From NCBI GenBank assembly GCA_963518955.1, contig CAUQKI010000007.1, positions 1 to 64,000 of the forward strand: DNA of 64,000 bases, read 5' to 3'. The stretch comes from JABCPE02 sp963518955. Lineage in GTDB: Bacteria; Bacteroidota; Bacteroidia; Flavobacteriales; Weeksellaceae. The notes beneath the pieces are model-generated. The model ran no database searches. It had not been told where the DNA came from and saw only the letters and a program-made list of their open reading frames with translations. Positions within the stretch are counted from its first letter, which is position 1. Every line of letters starts with the position of its first letter. Positions 25,830 to 34,099 of the stretch are shown here, piece after piece. Position numbers and translations under genes: made by a program.

Positions 25830-25852
25830 TATTGATTTGATGAAAGTCAATA
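25830..25852. promoter_or_regulatory. Imperfect palindrome, possible operator 1
   Basis: TATTGATTT and AAGTCAATA face each other around a short centre, matching at eight of nine positions. It lies 106 bp upstream of the TonB receptor start and has the same TTGA...TCAA core as the next dyad. Confidence 0.4.
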
Positions 25853-25858
25853 TTGTAG

Positions 25859-25878
25859 TTGATTTTACTTAAAATCAA
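25859..25878. promoter_or_regulatory. Perfect palindrome, possible operator 2
   Basis: TTGATTTT and AAAATCAA form a perfect 8-bp inverted repeat around ACTT, 80 bp upstream of the TonB receptor start and 6 bp after the first dyad. A regulator dimer such as a Fur/Zur-type repressor could bind here, but no known box was matched. Confidence 0.45.
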
Positions 25879-25958
25879 AGCATTCCCTTTTTCAAGCAAA
25901 AAACATTTTCGGTTTTAAAAAAAATCATCCATTTCATTTTTGTATTAAATCATTTTAT

Positions 25959-28013
25959 ATGACTCAAAAATTGGTATTTGGGATTATTTTCTGTGGATTT
26001 CATATGCTTTTTTCACAGGAGATAAAGCTCAAAAACATTGACACGCTTACAATTGTAAATAAAAACATATCGGCTGATAATCTTGTAAAATTTTCTAAAG
26101 AAAATCTTTCAGAAAATATAGGTCAAAATCTTTCAGAAGTACTGTCCAAAGCGGCAGGGATTACCCTTCGGCAGGCTGGTGCTACAGTCGCAAAACCTGT
26201 GATAGAGGGCTTAGGAAACACGAGGATTTTAATCCTAAATAACGGCGTAAAACTGGAAAGCCAAGACTGGTCTGATGACCACGCACCAGAAATCGGTATG
26301 GGTATTCCGCAGAATATCAGTATAATAAAAGGCGCTCAGAGTGTGAGATATGGCGCTGGGGCGCTTGGTGGAGTGGTTCTGCTTTCTTCTAAAAACCTTA
26401 ATTATAGTGATAAATTAGCAGGTGCAGTGATGCTATCTGGAAATTCTAATTCAGGGAAAGTCTCTGGTGGCGGCTATCTTGAAGGAGCGCTGGGAAAAAA
26501 CTGGGCATGGAGAGCGCAGGTAAATGCGCAGTATGCAGGAGATTATAAAACTCAAAATTATTATGTCAATAATACAGGAATTCGGGAACTGAATTATTCT
26601 GCAGAGCTGGAATACCGCAAGAATGAATTTAAGTCTAATTTGTATTTTAGTGTATATAACTCAGAATTAGGGATTTTCTATGGTGCGGCTTCCAGCAATA
26701 TAGATGATTTTGAGAGCAGGCTGAAACTTGGCAGACCTATTACTACATATGGTTTTTCCTACGATATTACAGCTCCAAAGCATAATGTGGCTCATTATTT
26801 CCTGAAAAGTGAAACGGAATTTAGACTTAGTCCGAATAATCATTTTGATTTGGTTTATGCTTATCAAAATAATCACCGAAAAGAGTTTGATGTTAGAAGG
26901 TTAGACAGGACTACAATTCCTACACAGGATACCAAACTTGATTCTCATTTTGTGGAAACGATTTGGAAAAATACGCATTTTAGAGGATTGGAAACTCAGT
27001 TTGGGGCAAGTTATTCGAGGAAAGAAAATTTCAATGTACCAGGAACAGGCGTAGTTCCTACGATTCCGAATTTTGTTTTGAATAATTATGCAGGATTTTT
27101 CATCTCCGAATTTAAAAGAGGAAAATGGCTGGCAGAGCTGGGAGGGCGTTTTGATTTTAGAACAATAAATTCTCTTGGTTACGATATGTTTGGTGAGCTC
27201 TATGGAGGAAAGAGAGATTTTTCAAGTTTTTCGTACAGCGGGGGAGTTTATTATCAGATTACTGACCATCTGGAATATGTGGCTCATGCGGGGTATGCGT
27301 GGCGAGCGCCAGAGCCTTATGAGTTGTATATCAATGGAAAACAGCACGGAATTCCCATCTATTATATAGGTGATAAAAATCTAAACGCAGAAAAAGGGCT
27401 GAAAATAGTCAATAAATTGTCATACAAAAAAAATAGATTTTTTGCGGAATTGTCTGCATTTGTACAGCCGATTAATAATTTTATTTACAGCATTCCTATG
27501 CATCAGTATAGGGAGTTGTTTTCTGGGCCGGCAGCACTATTTAAGTTTGTGCAGAGTGATGCTCTTTTTCGTGGGGGAGATTTGGCAGTGGGAATTCCCA
27601 TTTCTAAAAATTTAGAATACCATTCCAATCTTTCTTTGGTCTATGCGGATGACCAGCATACCAAGGCGTATCTGCCACAAATACCGCCATTACAGCTTTC
27701 GCAGAGTTTAAAATGGAATATTCCGACTTCTGTTTTCAAGAATTTTTATGCAAAAGTGGAACACCAGTATTTCGCTAAGCAGAGAAGGTTTAATCCTGAT
27801 TTTGACCTCGTGGCGGATTCTCCTGATGCCTACCATTTATTGGGGCTAAAAATAGGAGCAGAGCTGGAATACAGCAATAAGAAAAGTGTAAAATTCTTTT
27901 TGGGCGTGGAAAATCTTACCAATGCACTTTATAAAAATTATACCGATAGATTGAGGTATTTTATTCATGGGAAAGGGATTGATATTCAGTTCAAAACACA
28001 GTTTAATTTTTAA
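25959..28013 (+). CDS. TonB-dependent outer membrane receptor, ZnuD-like
   Basis: An outer-membrane active-transport barrel of 684 residues with a signal peptide ending LFSQ. The plug (about 45-150) has the usual GAQSVRYGAGALGGVV. It also has EGLGNTRILILNNGVKLE followed by DWSDDHAPEI, a pattern with Asp/His (D104, D106, D107, H108) shared with the ZnuD class of zinc or heme receptors. The barrel ends in IDIQFKTQFNF with a terminal Phe, as is usual. It is followed by two lipoprotein genes in the same direction. A metal or metal-chelate substrate is inference: siderophore or cobalamin import cannot be excluded. Confidence 0.85.
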   Translation: MTQKLVFGIIFCGFHMLFSQEIKLKNIDTLTIVNKNISADNLVKFSKENLSENIGQNLSEVLSKAAGITLRQAGATVAKPVIEGLGNTRILILNNGVKLESQDWSDDHAPEIGMGIPQNISIIKGAQSVRYGAGALGGVVLLSSKNLNYSDKLAGAVMLSGNSNSGKVSGGGYLEGALGKNWAWRAQVNAQYAGDYKTQNYYVNNTGIRELNYSAELEYRKNEFKSNLYFSVYNSELGIFYGAASSNIDDFESRLKLGRPITTYGFSYDITAPKHNVAHYFLKSETEFRLSPNNHFDLVYAYQNNHRKEFDVRRLDRTTIPTQDTKLDSHFVETIWKNTHFRGLETQFGASYSRKENFNVPGTGVVPTIPNFVLNNYAGFFISEFKRGKWLAELGGRFDFRTINSLGYDMFGELYGGKRDFSSFSYSGGVYYQITDHLEYVAHAGYAWRAPEPYELYINGKQHGIPIYYIGDKNLNAEKGLKIVNKLSYKKNRFFAELSAFVQPINNFIYSIPMHQYRELFSGPAALFKFVQSDALFRGGDLAVGIPISKNLEYHSNLSLVYADDQHTKAYLPQIPPLQLSQSLKWNIPTSVFKNFYAKVEHQYFAKQRRFNPDFDLVADSPDAYHLLGLKIGAELEYSNKKSVKFFLGVENLTNALYKNYTDRLRYFIHGKGIDIQFKTQFNF

Positions 28014-28043
28014 TAATCATTAATTTTAATAAATTTTAACATT

Positions 28044-28772
28044 ATGAAAAATAAGTTTTCACTAAACAAAATTTTGACAGTGCTAATGCTGTTTTTAGCG
28101 GTTTTCAGTATTTCTTCTTGTAGCAGAGATGGCGACAGCCCTCAGGCGCCAACGGACGAAACTAAAGACAGAGGACACGAAATGCCTGATAGAGTGGAGT
28201 TTATATTTAAAAATACAGCGACCTCACAGGAGCAAAGAAGAACGGCGCTGCTGACCCAAGATGGATTGAAATTTGACAATACAGAAGCCGTAGAATGGAA
28301 AGAAGGAAACAGCTATCTCCTTGAAATAGTGTATTATAACAATGGTAGAAGGCTTAATAGTGAATTCGTTTCACAAGAAATGGCGCCTATCCATCAGCAT
28401 TTCTTTCAACTGAATAAAAATGGAGAGCTTGTAGAGGAAGCAGAAATGGATAAATTGGTAAGCTATGAATATCAGGATACAGACCCTGAAAATGGAGTTT
28501 TTGGAGAGAGTGGAGTGAGCCTTCGCCGCCGCTCGTGGGATACGCAGAACCCTATGGAGGTAGACCCTATTGGGCTGAAAGGTGTTTTTACGATAAAAAC
28601 AACTGGTTTGGGAACTCAGAGTTTTGATTTAAGGGTAAGATTAGCTCATTTCTTGGTTAAAAATAAATTAGAGCCTAAGACAGGAAGAGCCAGAAAATAC
28701 AATGCGTTGCATTATAGCGGTTCATTTGTTTTAGACACAGATATGAAAGTCCCAGTGAAAATAGTTCAATAA
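28044..28772 (+). CDS. Lipoprotein partner of the TonB receptor (paralog 1)
   Basis: A predicted lipoprotein of 242 residues, lipobox SISSC at C26. The mature part begins with an acidic, His-containing segment (GHEMPDRVEF) and includes IHQHFFQLNKNG near residues 115-126 and YEYQDTDPENG. It shares with the next protein a QHFF block, a Y-Y-x-D-T-(D/N)-P-E-N block and GLKG(V/F)F followed by FDLR. I do not recognise a named family. It is 30 bp after the receptor and probably a substrate-capture or accessory lipoprotein at the cell surface. That role is inferred from the gene order. Confidence 0.7.
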   Translation: MKNKFSLNKILTVLMLFLAVFSISSCSRDGDSPQAPTDETKDRGHEMPDRVEFIFKNTATSQEQRRTALLTQDGLKFDNTEAVEWKEGNSYLLEIVYYNNGRRLNSEFVSQEMAPIHQHFFQLNKNGELVEEAEMDKLVSYEYQDTDPENGVFGESGVSLRRRSWDTQNPMEVDPIGLKGVFTIKTTGLGTQSFDLRVRLAHFLVKNKLEPKTGRARKYNALHYSGSFVLDTDMKVPVKIVQ

Positions 28773-28818
28773 TATTTTAGAATAATTTAATAAAGTAAAC
28801 AAATAAAAATTTAATAAT

Positions 28819-29703
28819 ATGAAAAGTTTTTTAAAATCAATCAAAGTTGTATTAGCAGTAGTGTTTTTTGTTTTTTCACTTTTGGCTTGTCGAAGTCAAG
28901 ACAATGATGATATAGTCGTACCAAAGCCAAAACCAGAGCAGCCTAGTACGGAGCTGAAGTGGAGCAAGGTGGAATTTCGTTTTACAGAAGGGCATTCTCA
29001 TGGGTATTTTCATGGTTCGCCAGAGTATCCAGGTGTGAAATATCTGAAATCTGTACAAAAATTCTATTTTGAGAATAAAAACGGTCAGATAGTTCCATCG
29101 GCTGATAATCCCGCTGCCCTTAGTGTAATGTCTGCTGATGGAGGGCTGTCTCTCTATGGATTGGAGATTTTCTATTACAATGAAAAAGGCGAGCGAATCA
29201 ACAGTGTTTTGGCATCTGATGAGGCAGCAAAGCAATATCAGCACTTCTTTTTAATGGAAAATATAGTAGCTATAAGTGGCGGGACAGTAGTTCCAAATAA
29301 GGAAATCATGACTTATAAATACCGTGATACTAATCCTGAGAACAAATATATCTATAAAAGCTTTGGAGGCCAGCGTGATGCCAAAATAAGACCAGAAAAA
29401 ATAGGACTGAAAGGATTTTTCGATGTGAAAAAACCATACCTGAATTTTGATTTGAGAATTGTTTTGGCTCAGTTCAGCCAAAAACCAGATAATTTGGAGT
29501 ATGATAAACTTTCTTCGGCTTCTTTTGATAAAAAATTGGATATTAAAATCCCTGTTCATATTTATACAGATAGAATTAACGAAGACAGCTTGATTGAAGA
29601 TGCTATGAGGGAATTTGGAGTTACAGAAGCTGAAATAAAAGCTGATATAAATGCAAAATTGAATTCAAAAGTTAATTCTGAAAGTAGTGGAGTTTTCCTC
29701 TAA
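28819..29703 (+). CDS. Lipoprotein partner of the TonB receptor (paralog 2)
   Basis: A predicted lipoprotein of 294 residues, lipobox SLLAC at C24. It shares blocks with the previous protein: YYNEKGERINS, QHFF, YKYRDTNPENK, GLKGFFDVK and FDLRIVLAQF. It has its own His-rich opening (FTEGHSHGYFHGS) and a longer C-terminal tail ending SSGVFL. The His-rich start may bind a transition metal. The two genes are clearly paralogs that have diverged. A terminator follows 8 bp after the stop, which ends the locus. Confidence 0.72.
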   Translation: MKSFLKSIKVVLAVVFFVFSLLACRSQDNDDIVVPKPKPEQPSTELKWSKVEFRFTEGHSHGYFHGSPEYPGVKYLKSVQKFYFENKNGQIVPSADNPAALSVMSADGGLSLYGLEIFYYNEKGERINSVLASDEAAKQYQHFFLMENIVAISGGTVVPNKEIMTYKYRDTNPENKYIYKSFGGQRDAKIRPEKIGLKGFFDVKKPYLNFDLRIVLAQFSQKPDNLEYDKLSSASFDKKLDIKIPVHIYTDRINEDSLIEDAMREFGVTEAEIKADINAKLNSKVNSESSGVFL

Positions 29704-29710
29704 AAAAAAT

Positions 29711-29743
29711 AAAAATCTCTTTCAATTTGAAAGAGATTTTTTT
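29711..29743. terminator. Terminator between the uptake locus and galE, both directions
   Basis: AATCTCTTTCAA and TTGAAAGAGATT form a perfect stem, flanked by A-rich DNA on the left and T-rich DNA on the right. Confidence 0.85.
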
Positions 29744-29751
29744 ATTGAAAT

Positions 29752-30768
29752 TTATTTTTCTTGTTCCAGATTTTTCTGCCATAGCCAAGTGGTTCTCAGC
29801 GCCTCTTCCAGAGGAGTTTCTGCCTTCCAACCAAGTTCTTTTTCGGCTTTGGAAGCATCTGCATAAGCGATGGTAATATCGCCTGCTCTTCTGTCACAGA
29901 TTTGGTAAGGAATTTCTAGATTATTTGCTTTTTCAAAAGCCTTTACGATTTCAAGGACAGAAGATCCTTTCCCTGTTCCCAGATTGAAAACATCAACTAA
30001 AGTTTCTGATTTTTCGGAGGTCAGTTTCTGTAAGGCTTTCACATGGGCTTTGGCTAAATCCATCACATAGATATAATCGCGGATAGCAGTGCCGTCAGGA
30101 GTAGGGTAGTTATCTCCCCAGATGTTTAGTTTTTCTCGTATTCCTGCTGCAGTTTGGGTTACATACGGAACGAGGTTATTGGGAATTCCCAGAGGAAGTT
30201 CGCCTATTTTAGCTGAAGGATGGGCACCGATAGGATTGAAATACCTTAATAACGATACTTTCTTTTGGTGGGCAGCAGCAAAATCTTTCAAAATCTCTTC
30301 TGCCATCTGTTTGGTTCGTCCATAGGCGGATTCAGCAGGTTTTATAGGTGCTTCTTCATTTATCGGCATCTGGTCGGCCTGTCCATAAACAGTGCAGGAA
30401 GAACTAAAAATAAAATTAGAAATATTTCTTTCTTTGAATTCCTGCAAAAGATTGATAAGAGAAAACATATTGTTTTCGTAGTAGTCAATAGGTTTTACTT
30501 GGCTTTCTCCCACAGCCTTGAATGCAGCAAAATGAATGCAGCCATCTATTTTATGAGCATCTAGAACCTGTGCTATTTGGCTTCGGTTTTTTAAATCAAT
30601 AGGATAGAAAGCAGGAGTTTTTCCAGTGATTTGCTCTATTCCAGTTAGTATTTTTTTGTCCGTGTTAGAGAGGTTGTCTATGATAACCACATCAAAACCA
30701 TTTTCTAGAAGCTCCACTACGGTGTGCGAACCGATGTAGCCTAGACCGCCCGTAACTAGTATTGTCAT
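29752..30768 (-). CDS. galE: UDP-glucose 4-epimerase GalE
   Basis: A 338-residue NAD-dependent short-chain dehydrogenase that interconverts UDP-glucose and UDP-galactose for surface polysaccharide and galactose use. It has the NAD-binding TGGLGYIGSH at the N-terminus, the FSSSCTVYG and YGRTKQMAE motifs with catalytic Tyr and Lys, and RYFNPIGAHPS. It is a complete epimerase of normal length. The gene follows a secreted-protein gene on the same strand by 4 bp and is downstream of an aminotransferase, so the three may form an operon. Confidence 0.92.
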   Translation of the reverse strand: MTILVTGGLGYIGSHTVVELLENGFDVVIIDNLSNTDKKILTGIEQITGKTPAFYPIDLKNRSQIAQVLDAHKIDGCIHFAAFKAVGESQVKPIDYYENNMFSLINLLQEFKERNISNFIFSSSCTVYGQADQMPINEEAPIKPAESAYGRTKQMAEEILKDFAAAHQKKVSLLRYFNPIGAHPSAKIGELPLGIPNNLVPYVTQTAAGIREKLNIWGDNYPTPDGTAIRDYIYVMDLAKAHVKALQKLTSEKSETLVDVFNLGTGKGSSVLEIVKAFEKANNLEIPYQICDRRAGDITIAYADASKAEKELGWKAETPLEEALRTTWLWQKNLEQEK

Positions 30769-30772
30769 ACTC

Positions 30773-31291
30773 TTAATTATGTTTTGAAATTCCTTTTTTG
30801 TATAAGTCTATCAAGAATTTTTTCTTTTCGTTCATCTTGATTTTAGGATTGATAATGGAGATAAATACCACATTGTTTTCCTTTACGCCAGAAAGTATGA
30901 TTTGATTGATTTTTTGAGATTCATAATCAAGTTCGATACTCCACAAAACATAACCTTCGGATAGTTTTTTGCTGATTTCGGTAACTTTAGCATTGATGGT
31001 GTTTCCTTTCCAAAAATCAAAATCCCATTTATAAAAAGCCTCTAACAATTCAGTTTGAGAAAGTCCTTCCTTGTAGAATTCCATATTCTGAGAAGGGCGA
31101 ACGGAAACTTGTATGTTTGAATTTTGTTTGTCATGGAATAAAAACGCACCCGAATTTTCATCCGTTCTTATGTATTTTACAGATTCAGGAAACTGAACTA
31201 AATAGTCATTATTGATTAAAAATTTATTACCCTCCTCTTGTGCCCATACAAAAGAATTGAAAAATAGCAGTAAAAACAAAAATACTCTCAT
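30773..31291 (-). CDS. Secreted protein of unknown function
   Basis: An exported protein of 172 residues with a short signal peptide ending VWAQ. The mature part begins EEGNKFLINNDYLVQFPESV and is about 150 residues of alternating strands and helices. The opening resembles small secreted Flavobacteriia proteins with a PsbP/DUF4252-like layout, but I cannot assign it. It lies 4 bp upstream of galE and about 20 bp downstream of the aminotransferase gene. The gene order gives no clear function. Confidence 0.7.
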   Translation of the reverse strand: MRVFLFLLLFFNSFVWAQEEGNKFLINNDYLVQFPESVKYIRTDENSGAFLFHDKQNSNIQVSVRPSQNMEFYKEGLSQTELLEAFYKWDFDFWKGNTINAKVTEISKKLSEGYVLWSIELDYESQKINQIILSGVKENNVVFISIINPKIKMNEKKKFLIDLYKKGISKHN

Positions 31292-31310
31292 AATTATAGT
31301 GTTTAAAAAT

Positions 31311-32438
31311 TTATTTATTCATGAATTCCAAAACACTTTCTGTGATGTATTTCAGCTGCTCTTCATCCAGCTCTGTGTGCATCGGCAGGGAAATTACTTG
31401 GTCTAGAAGCTTGTCAGTGTTTTTAAAATCAGCATCGTTACTCGCTTGGAAGTATGCTTTTTGTTTTCTAAGTGCCACAGGATAATAGATCATCGCAGGG
31501 ATTTCCTTTGAAGCGAGAAACTCCTGAAGTTCATTTCTTTTTCCATTTAAAACTCTCAGCGTATACTGATGAAAAACATGAGTAGAATTTTCTTCTCTTT
31601 TTGGGATAAGTAGATGCGGATGCCCAGCAAAGGCTTCATCGTAGAAGTTTGCAGCTTTTCTTCTGGCTTCGTTATAGGTTTCTAAATGAGGCAGTTTTCT
31701 TCTCAAAATAGCCGCTTGTACGCTGTCTAATCTAGAGTTTACGCCCACTTCATCGTGATAATATCTTTTGTACATTCCGTGATTTACGATTCCTCTCATT
31801 TTGTAGGCCAAAGCATCATCATTGGTAAAGATAGCTCCACCATCTCCATAACAACCTAAATTCTTAGAAGGGAAAAACGATGTAGTTCCTATGGTTCCTA
31901 TCGTTCCAGCTTTTTTCTGAGTTCCATCAGAGAAAATAAAATCAGCACCGATGGCCTGTGCATTGTCTTCGATTACAAAGAGGTTATGCTCTTTTGCGAT
32001 TTTCAAAATAGCCTCCATATTTGCGCACTGCCCGAAAAGATGTACTGGCATGATAGCCTTGGTTTTAGGTGTAATGGCTTTTTTAAGCTGTTCAATATCA
32101 ATAGTGAAATTGTCATAATCTACATCCACCAAAACAGCTTTTAGTTTTAACAAATGGATAACTTCCACCGTAGCCGCAAAGGTGAAATCTGCCGTAATCA
32201 CTTCATCGCCTTCTTGTAAATCAAGCGCCATTAGGGCAATCTGCAGAGCGTCCGTACCATTCGCACAAGGAATCACATTTTTCACGCCTAAATATTCTTC
32301 TAATTCAGCTTGGAAAGACTGAACCTCAGGGCCATTGATAAAGGCCGCTGATTCGAAAACATTCAGCACCGCGTTATCTACTTCGTTTTTTATTTTGAAA
32401 TATTGACTTTGTAAATCAACCATCTGGATTTTTCTCAT
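31311..32438 (-). CDS. DegT/DnrJ/EryC1/StrS family sugar aminotransferase
   Basis: A PLP-dependent aminotransferase of 375 residues that makes amino sugars for surface polysaccharides or lipopolysaccharide. The PLP lysine is in SFFPSKNLGCYGDGG, and ANGTDALQIAL and VNSRLDSVQAAIL are typical family segments. I use the ATG that gives MRKIQMVDLQSQYFKIK. A longer frame exists upstream but does not look coding. It is close to the WecE/VioA/Per-type enzymes, but the sugar donor cannot be read from sequence. It starts the apparent aminotransferase-secreted protein-galE group. Confidence 0.9.
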   Translation of the reverse strand: MRKIQMVDLQSQYFKIKNEVDNAVLNVFESAAFINGPEVQSFQAELEEYLGVKNVIPCANGTDALQIALMALDLQEGDEVITADFTFAATVEVIHLLKLKAVLVDVDYDNFTIDIEQLKKAITPKTKAIMPVHLFGQCANMEAILKIAKEHNLFVIEDNAQAIGADFIFSDGTQKKAGTIGTIGTTSFFPSKNLGCYGDGGAIFTNDDALAYKMRGIVNHGMYKRYYHDEVGVNSRLDSVQAAILRRKLPHLETYNEARRKAANFYDEAFAGHPHLLIPKREENSTHVFHQYTLRVLNGKRNELQEFLASKEIPAMIYYPVALRKQKAYFQASNDADFKNTDKLLDQVISLPMHTELDEEQLKYITESVLEFMNK

Positions 32439-32595
32439 AACCAAAATTTTTTGTAAAAATACAATTTCTAAACTATTTATAGAAGGAAATTTGCAAAAGA
32501 TGTTAAATGTCATTAAAAAAAATTCTTCAGCATAAATATAAAGTCGTACCTTTATCAAAGAAAAAAAGGAAGTTTAATCTTAAATATAAATTATT

Positions 32596-33012
32596 ATGAA
32601 ACACAGAGTTCCAGTATCTCAGATTATGACAAAGGATGTAGTTAAGCTTACTACAAAAAACACATTGTTTGATGCAGAAAAACTTTTCAAAGAGCATAAA
32701 ATCAGACACTTACCTGTTGTGAGCGGAAACCAGCTGATAGGTATTTTGAGTTATTCGGATTTGTTGAGAATTAGTTTTTCAGAATTGTCGGATAATGAGG
32801 AAAAAGTAGACACTACAGTGTACAACGCATACACTATAGAGCAGGTGATGGCGAAAAATCCAGTAGGTGTGTCACCAGACCAAACAGTGAGAGATGTAAC
32901 CGAAATTTTGGCAAAACAAAGTTTCCACTCTCTACCAGTAGTAGAAAATGGTGAACTGAAAGGAGTAATCACTACAACAGATTTATTGAAATACTTCTTA
33001 GAGCAATACTAA
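32596..33012 (+). CDS. CBS-domain protein
   Basis: A cytoplasmic protein of 138 residues made of two CBS domains (about 5-65 and 75-138) and nothing else. The sequence IMTKDVVKL opens the first and VMAKNPVGVS opens the second, each ending in a GxI-type strand (IGILSYSDLLR, KGVITTTDLLKY). Such pairs bind adenine nucleotides and tune a partner protein. The partner is not visible here. It is a single gene with a terminator after it. Confidence 0.88.
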   Translation: MKHRVPVSQIMTKDVVKLTTKNTLFDAEKLFKEHKIRHLPVVSGNQLIGILSYSDLLRISFSELSDNEEKVDTTVYNAYTIEQVMAKNPVGVSPDQTVRDVTEILAKQSFHSLPVVENGELKGVITTTDLLKYFLEQY

Positions 33013-33035
33013 AAAGTCTTTTACAATAAAAAACG

Positions 33036-33068
33036 AAACATCTTACTTTTTTGAGTAAGATGTTTTTT
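33036..33068. terminator. Terminator between the CBS gene and the PAP2 genes, both directions
   Basis: AAACATCTTACT and AGTAAGATGTTT form a 12-bp stem with a T/G loop, followed by a T run. Confidence 0.8.
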
Positions 33069-33087
33069 ATATTTAATTCTAAAAATA

Positions 33088-34089
33088 TTAAAACTGGATA
33101 TTTACGCCGATGGTTTGGTAACCATACAGAGAACCTGCTGACCACTGTAAATCATATTTTCGCTTCTTTTCTGCTACAGGAGAGTTGTTTACTTTGGTGA
33201 TTCTCGCTTTGGCAATATTTTTTCCGATAAGGTAACCAAGAAAAATAGCGATAGGATAGTCTGATACCCAGTGAACCTTGCTCTGAAGCATTTCAAAAGA
33301 CATCAGCCCTAAAAGAGTGTATCCCACAGGTTTTAGCCATTTTTTGTCAGGGTAATTTTCCGTAAGCACCGTGAGGGCTGCCATTGCAGTGGTAAGGTGT
33401 CCAGAGGGCATGGCATCATATTTAGAAGTTTCTCTCTGATATGCCGCAAAACTCGGTGCAAAAGTCCAGTGGCTGTGCCATCCATTTCGTTCAGCGGTGA
33501 TGAATGGACTTTCTCTCCCCGTGATACGCTTTATGGACTGAGCGAAAACACCTGACAATGCAAGGCTTTCTATAAGCTGCATAGAGGTGCTGATTGCCCG
33601 ATAATCGTTTTTAAATAAACCATAGGTTGCAAGTCCTCCACTGATGAGAATCACTGTAGTTCCATTACCGATAAAATATAGCGCAGAGTTCACATCCGCA
33701 GGGATTATTTTTAGAAATCCAAGTTTTCGGTAGGTGTGGGCTTCATTCATGCCGAGAGCTTCGCCAAGATTTCGGCTTTCTCTAATGACCCAAGGGTCAG
33801 CAGGAATGAGAGCAGCGGTGCTTCCCAAAGCGGCAAGTCCGTATGGATAGTATTTTTTTGAAACTATATCAGTGGCTGTTCCTGCGATGTTTTTGGGCAT
33901 TTTATTGACAATATCCCAGATTTTTGGTTTTTGATAGATAAAAGTTTCGTTTTCAGATATTTTTACTTCCTGAATTTTTATATTTTGAGTTTGTATGCTG
34001 TCTAAAGGTGTTTCCACAGCCAAACTATCATTAGTCTGAGCCATGAAAAAAGAACTTAGAAATAGGCTGACAAAAATTGTAATCTTCAT
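33088..34089 (-). CDS. PAP2-superfamily phosphatase (paralog 1)
   Basis: An exported or membrane-associated phosphatase of 333 residues with a signal peptide ending FFMAQ. The acid-phosphatase motifs are KRITGRESPF, PSGHLTTAMA and SKVHWVSDYPIA, which provide Arg, Ser-Gly-His and His-Asp. Several hydrophobic helices surround them. PAP2 enzymes dephosphorylate lipid phosphates or lipid A. It lies 10 bp downstream of a second PAP2 gene on the same strand. The C-terminus (SAGSLYGYQTIGVNIQF) looks like an extra outer-membrane-type strand. Substrate is unknown. Confidence 0.87.
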   Translation of the reverse strand: MKITIFVSLFLSSFFMAQTNDSLAVETPLDSIQTQNIKIQEVKISENETFIYQKPKIWDIVNKMPKNIAGTATDIVSKKYYPYGLAALGSTAALIPADPWVIRESRNLGEALGMNEAHTYRKLGFLKIIPADVNSALYFIGNGTTVILISGGLATYGLFKNDYRAISTSMQLIESLALSGVFAQSIKRITGRESPFITAERNGWHSHWTFAPSFAAYQRETSKYDAMPSGHLTTAMAALTVLTENYPDKKWLKPVGYTLLGLMSFEMLQSKVHWVSDYPIAIFLGYLIGKNIAKARITKVNNSPVAEKKRKYDLQWSAGSLYGYQTIGVNIQF

Positions 34090-34099
34090 TATTAAACTA

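Noticed and set aside
32439..32558. 40-residue N-terminal extension of the sugar aminotransferase frame
   Set aside because: The sequence is AT-rich and not protein-like, and homologues start at about MVDLQSQY.
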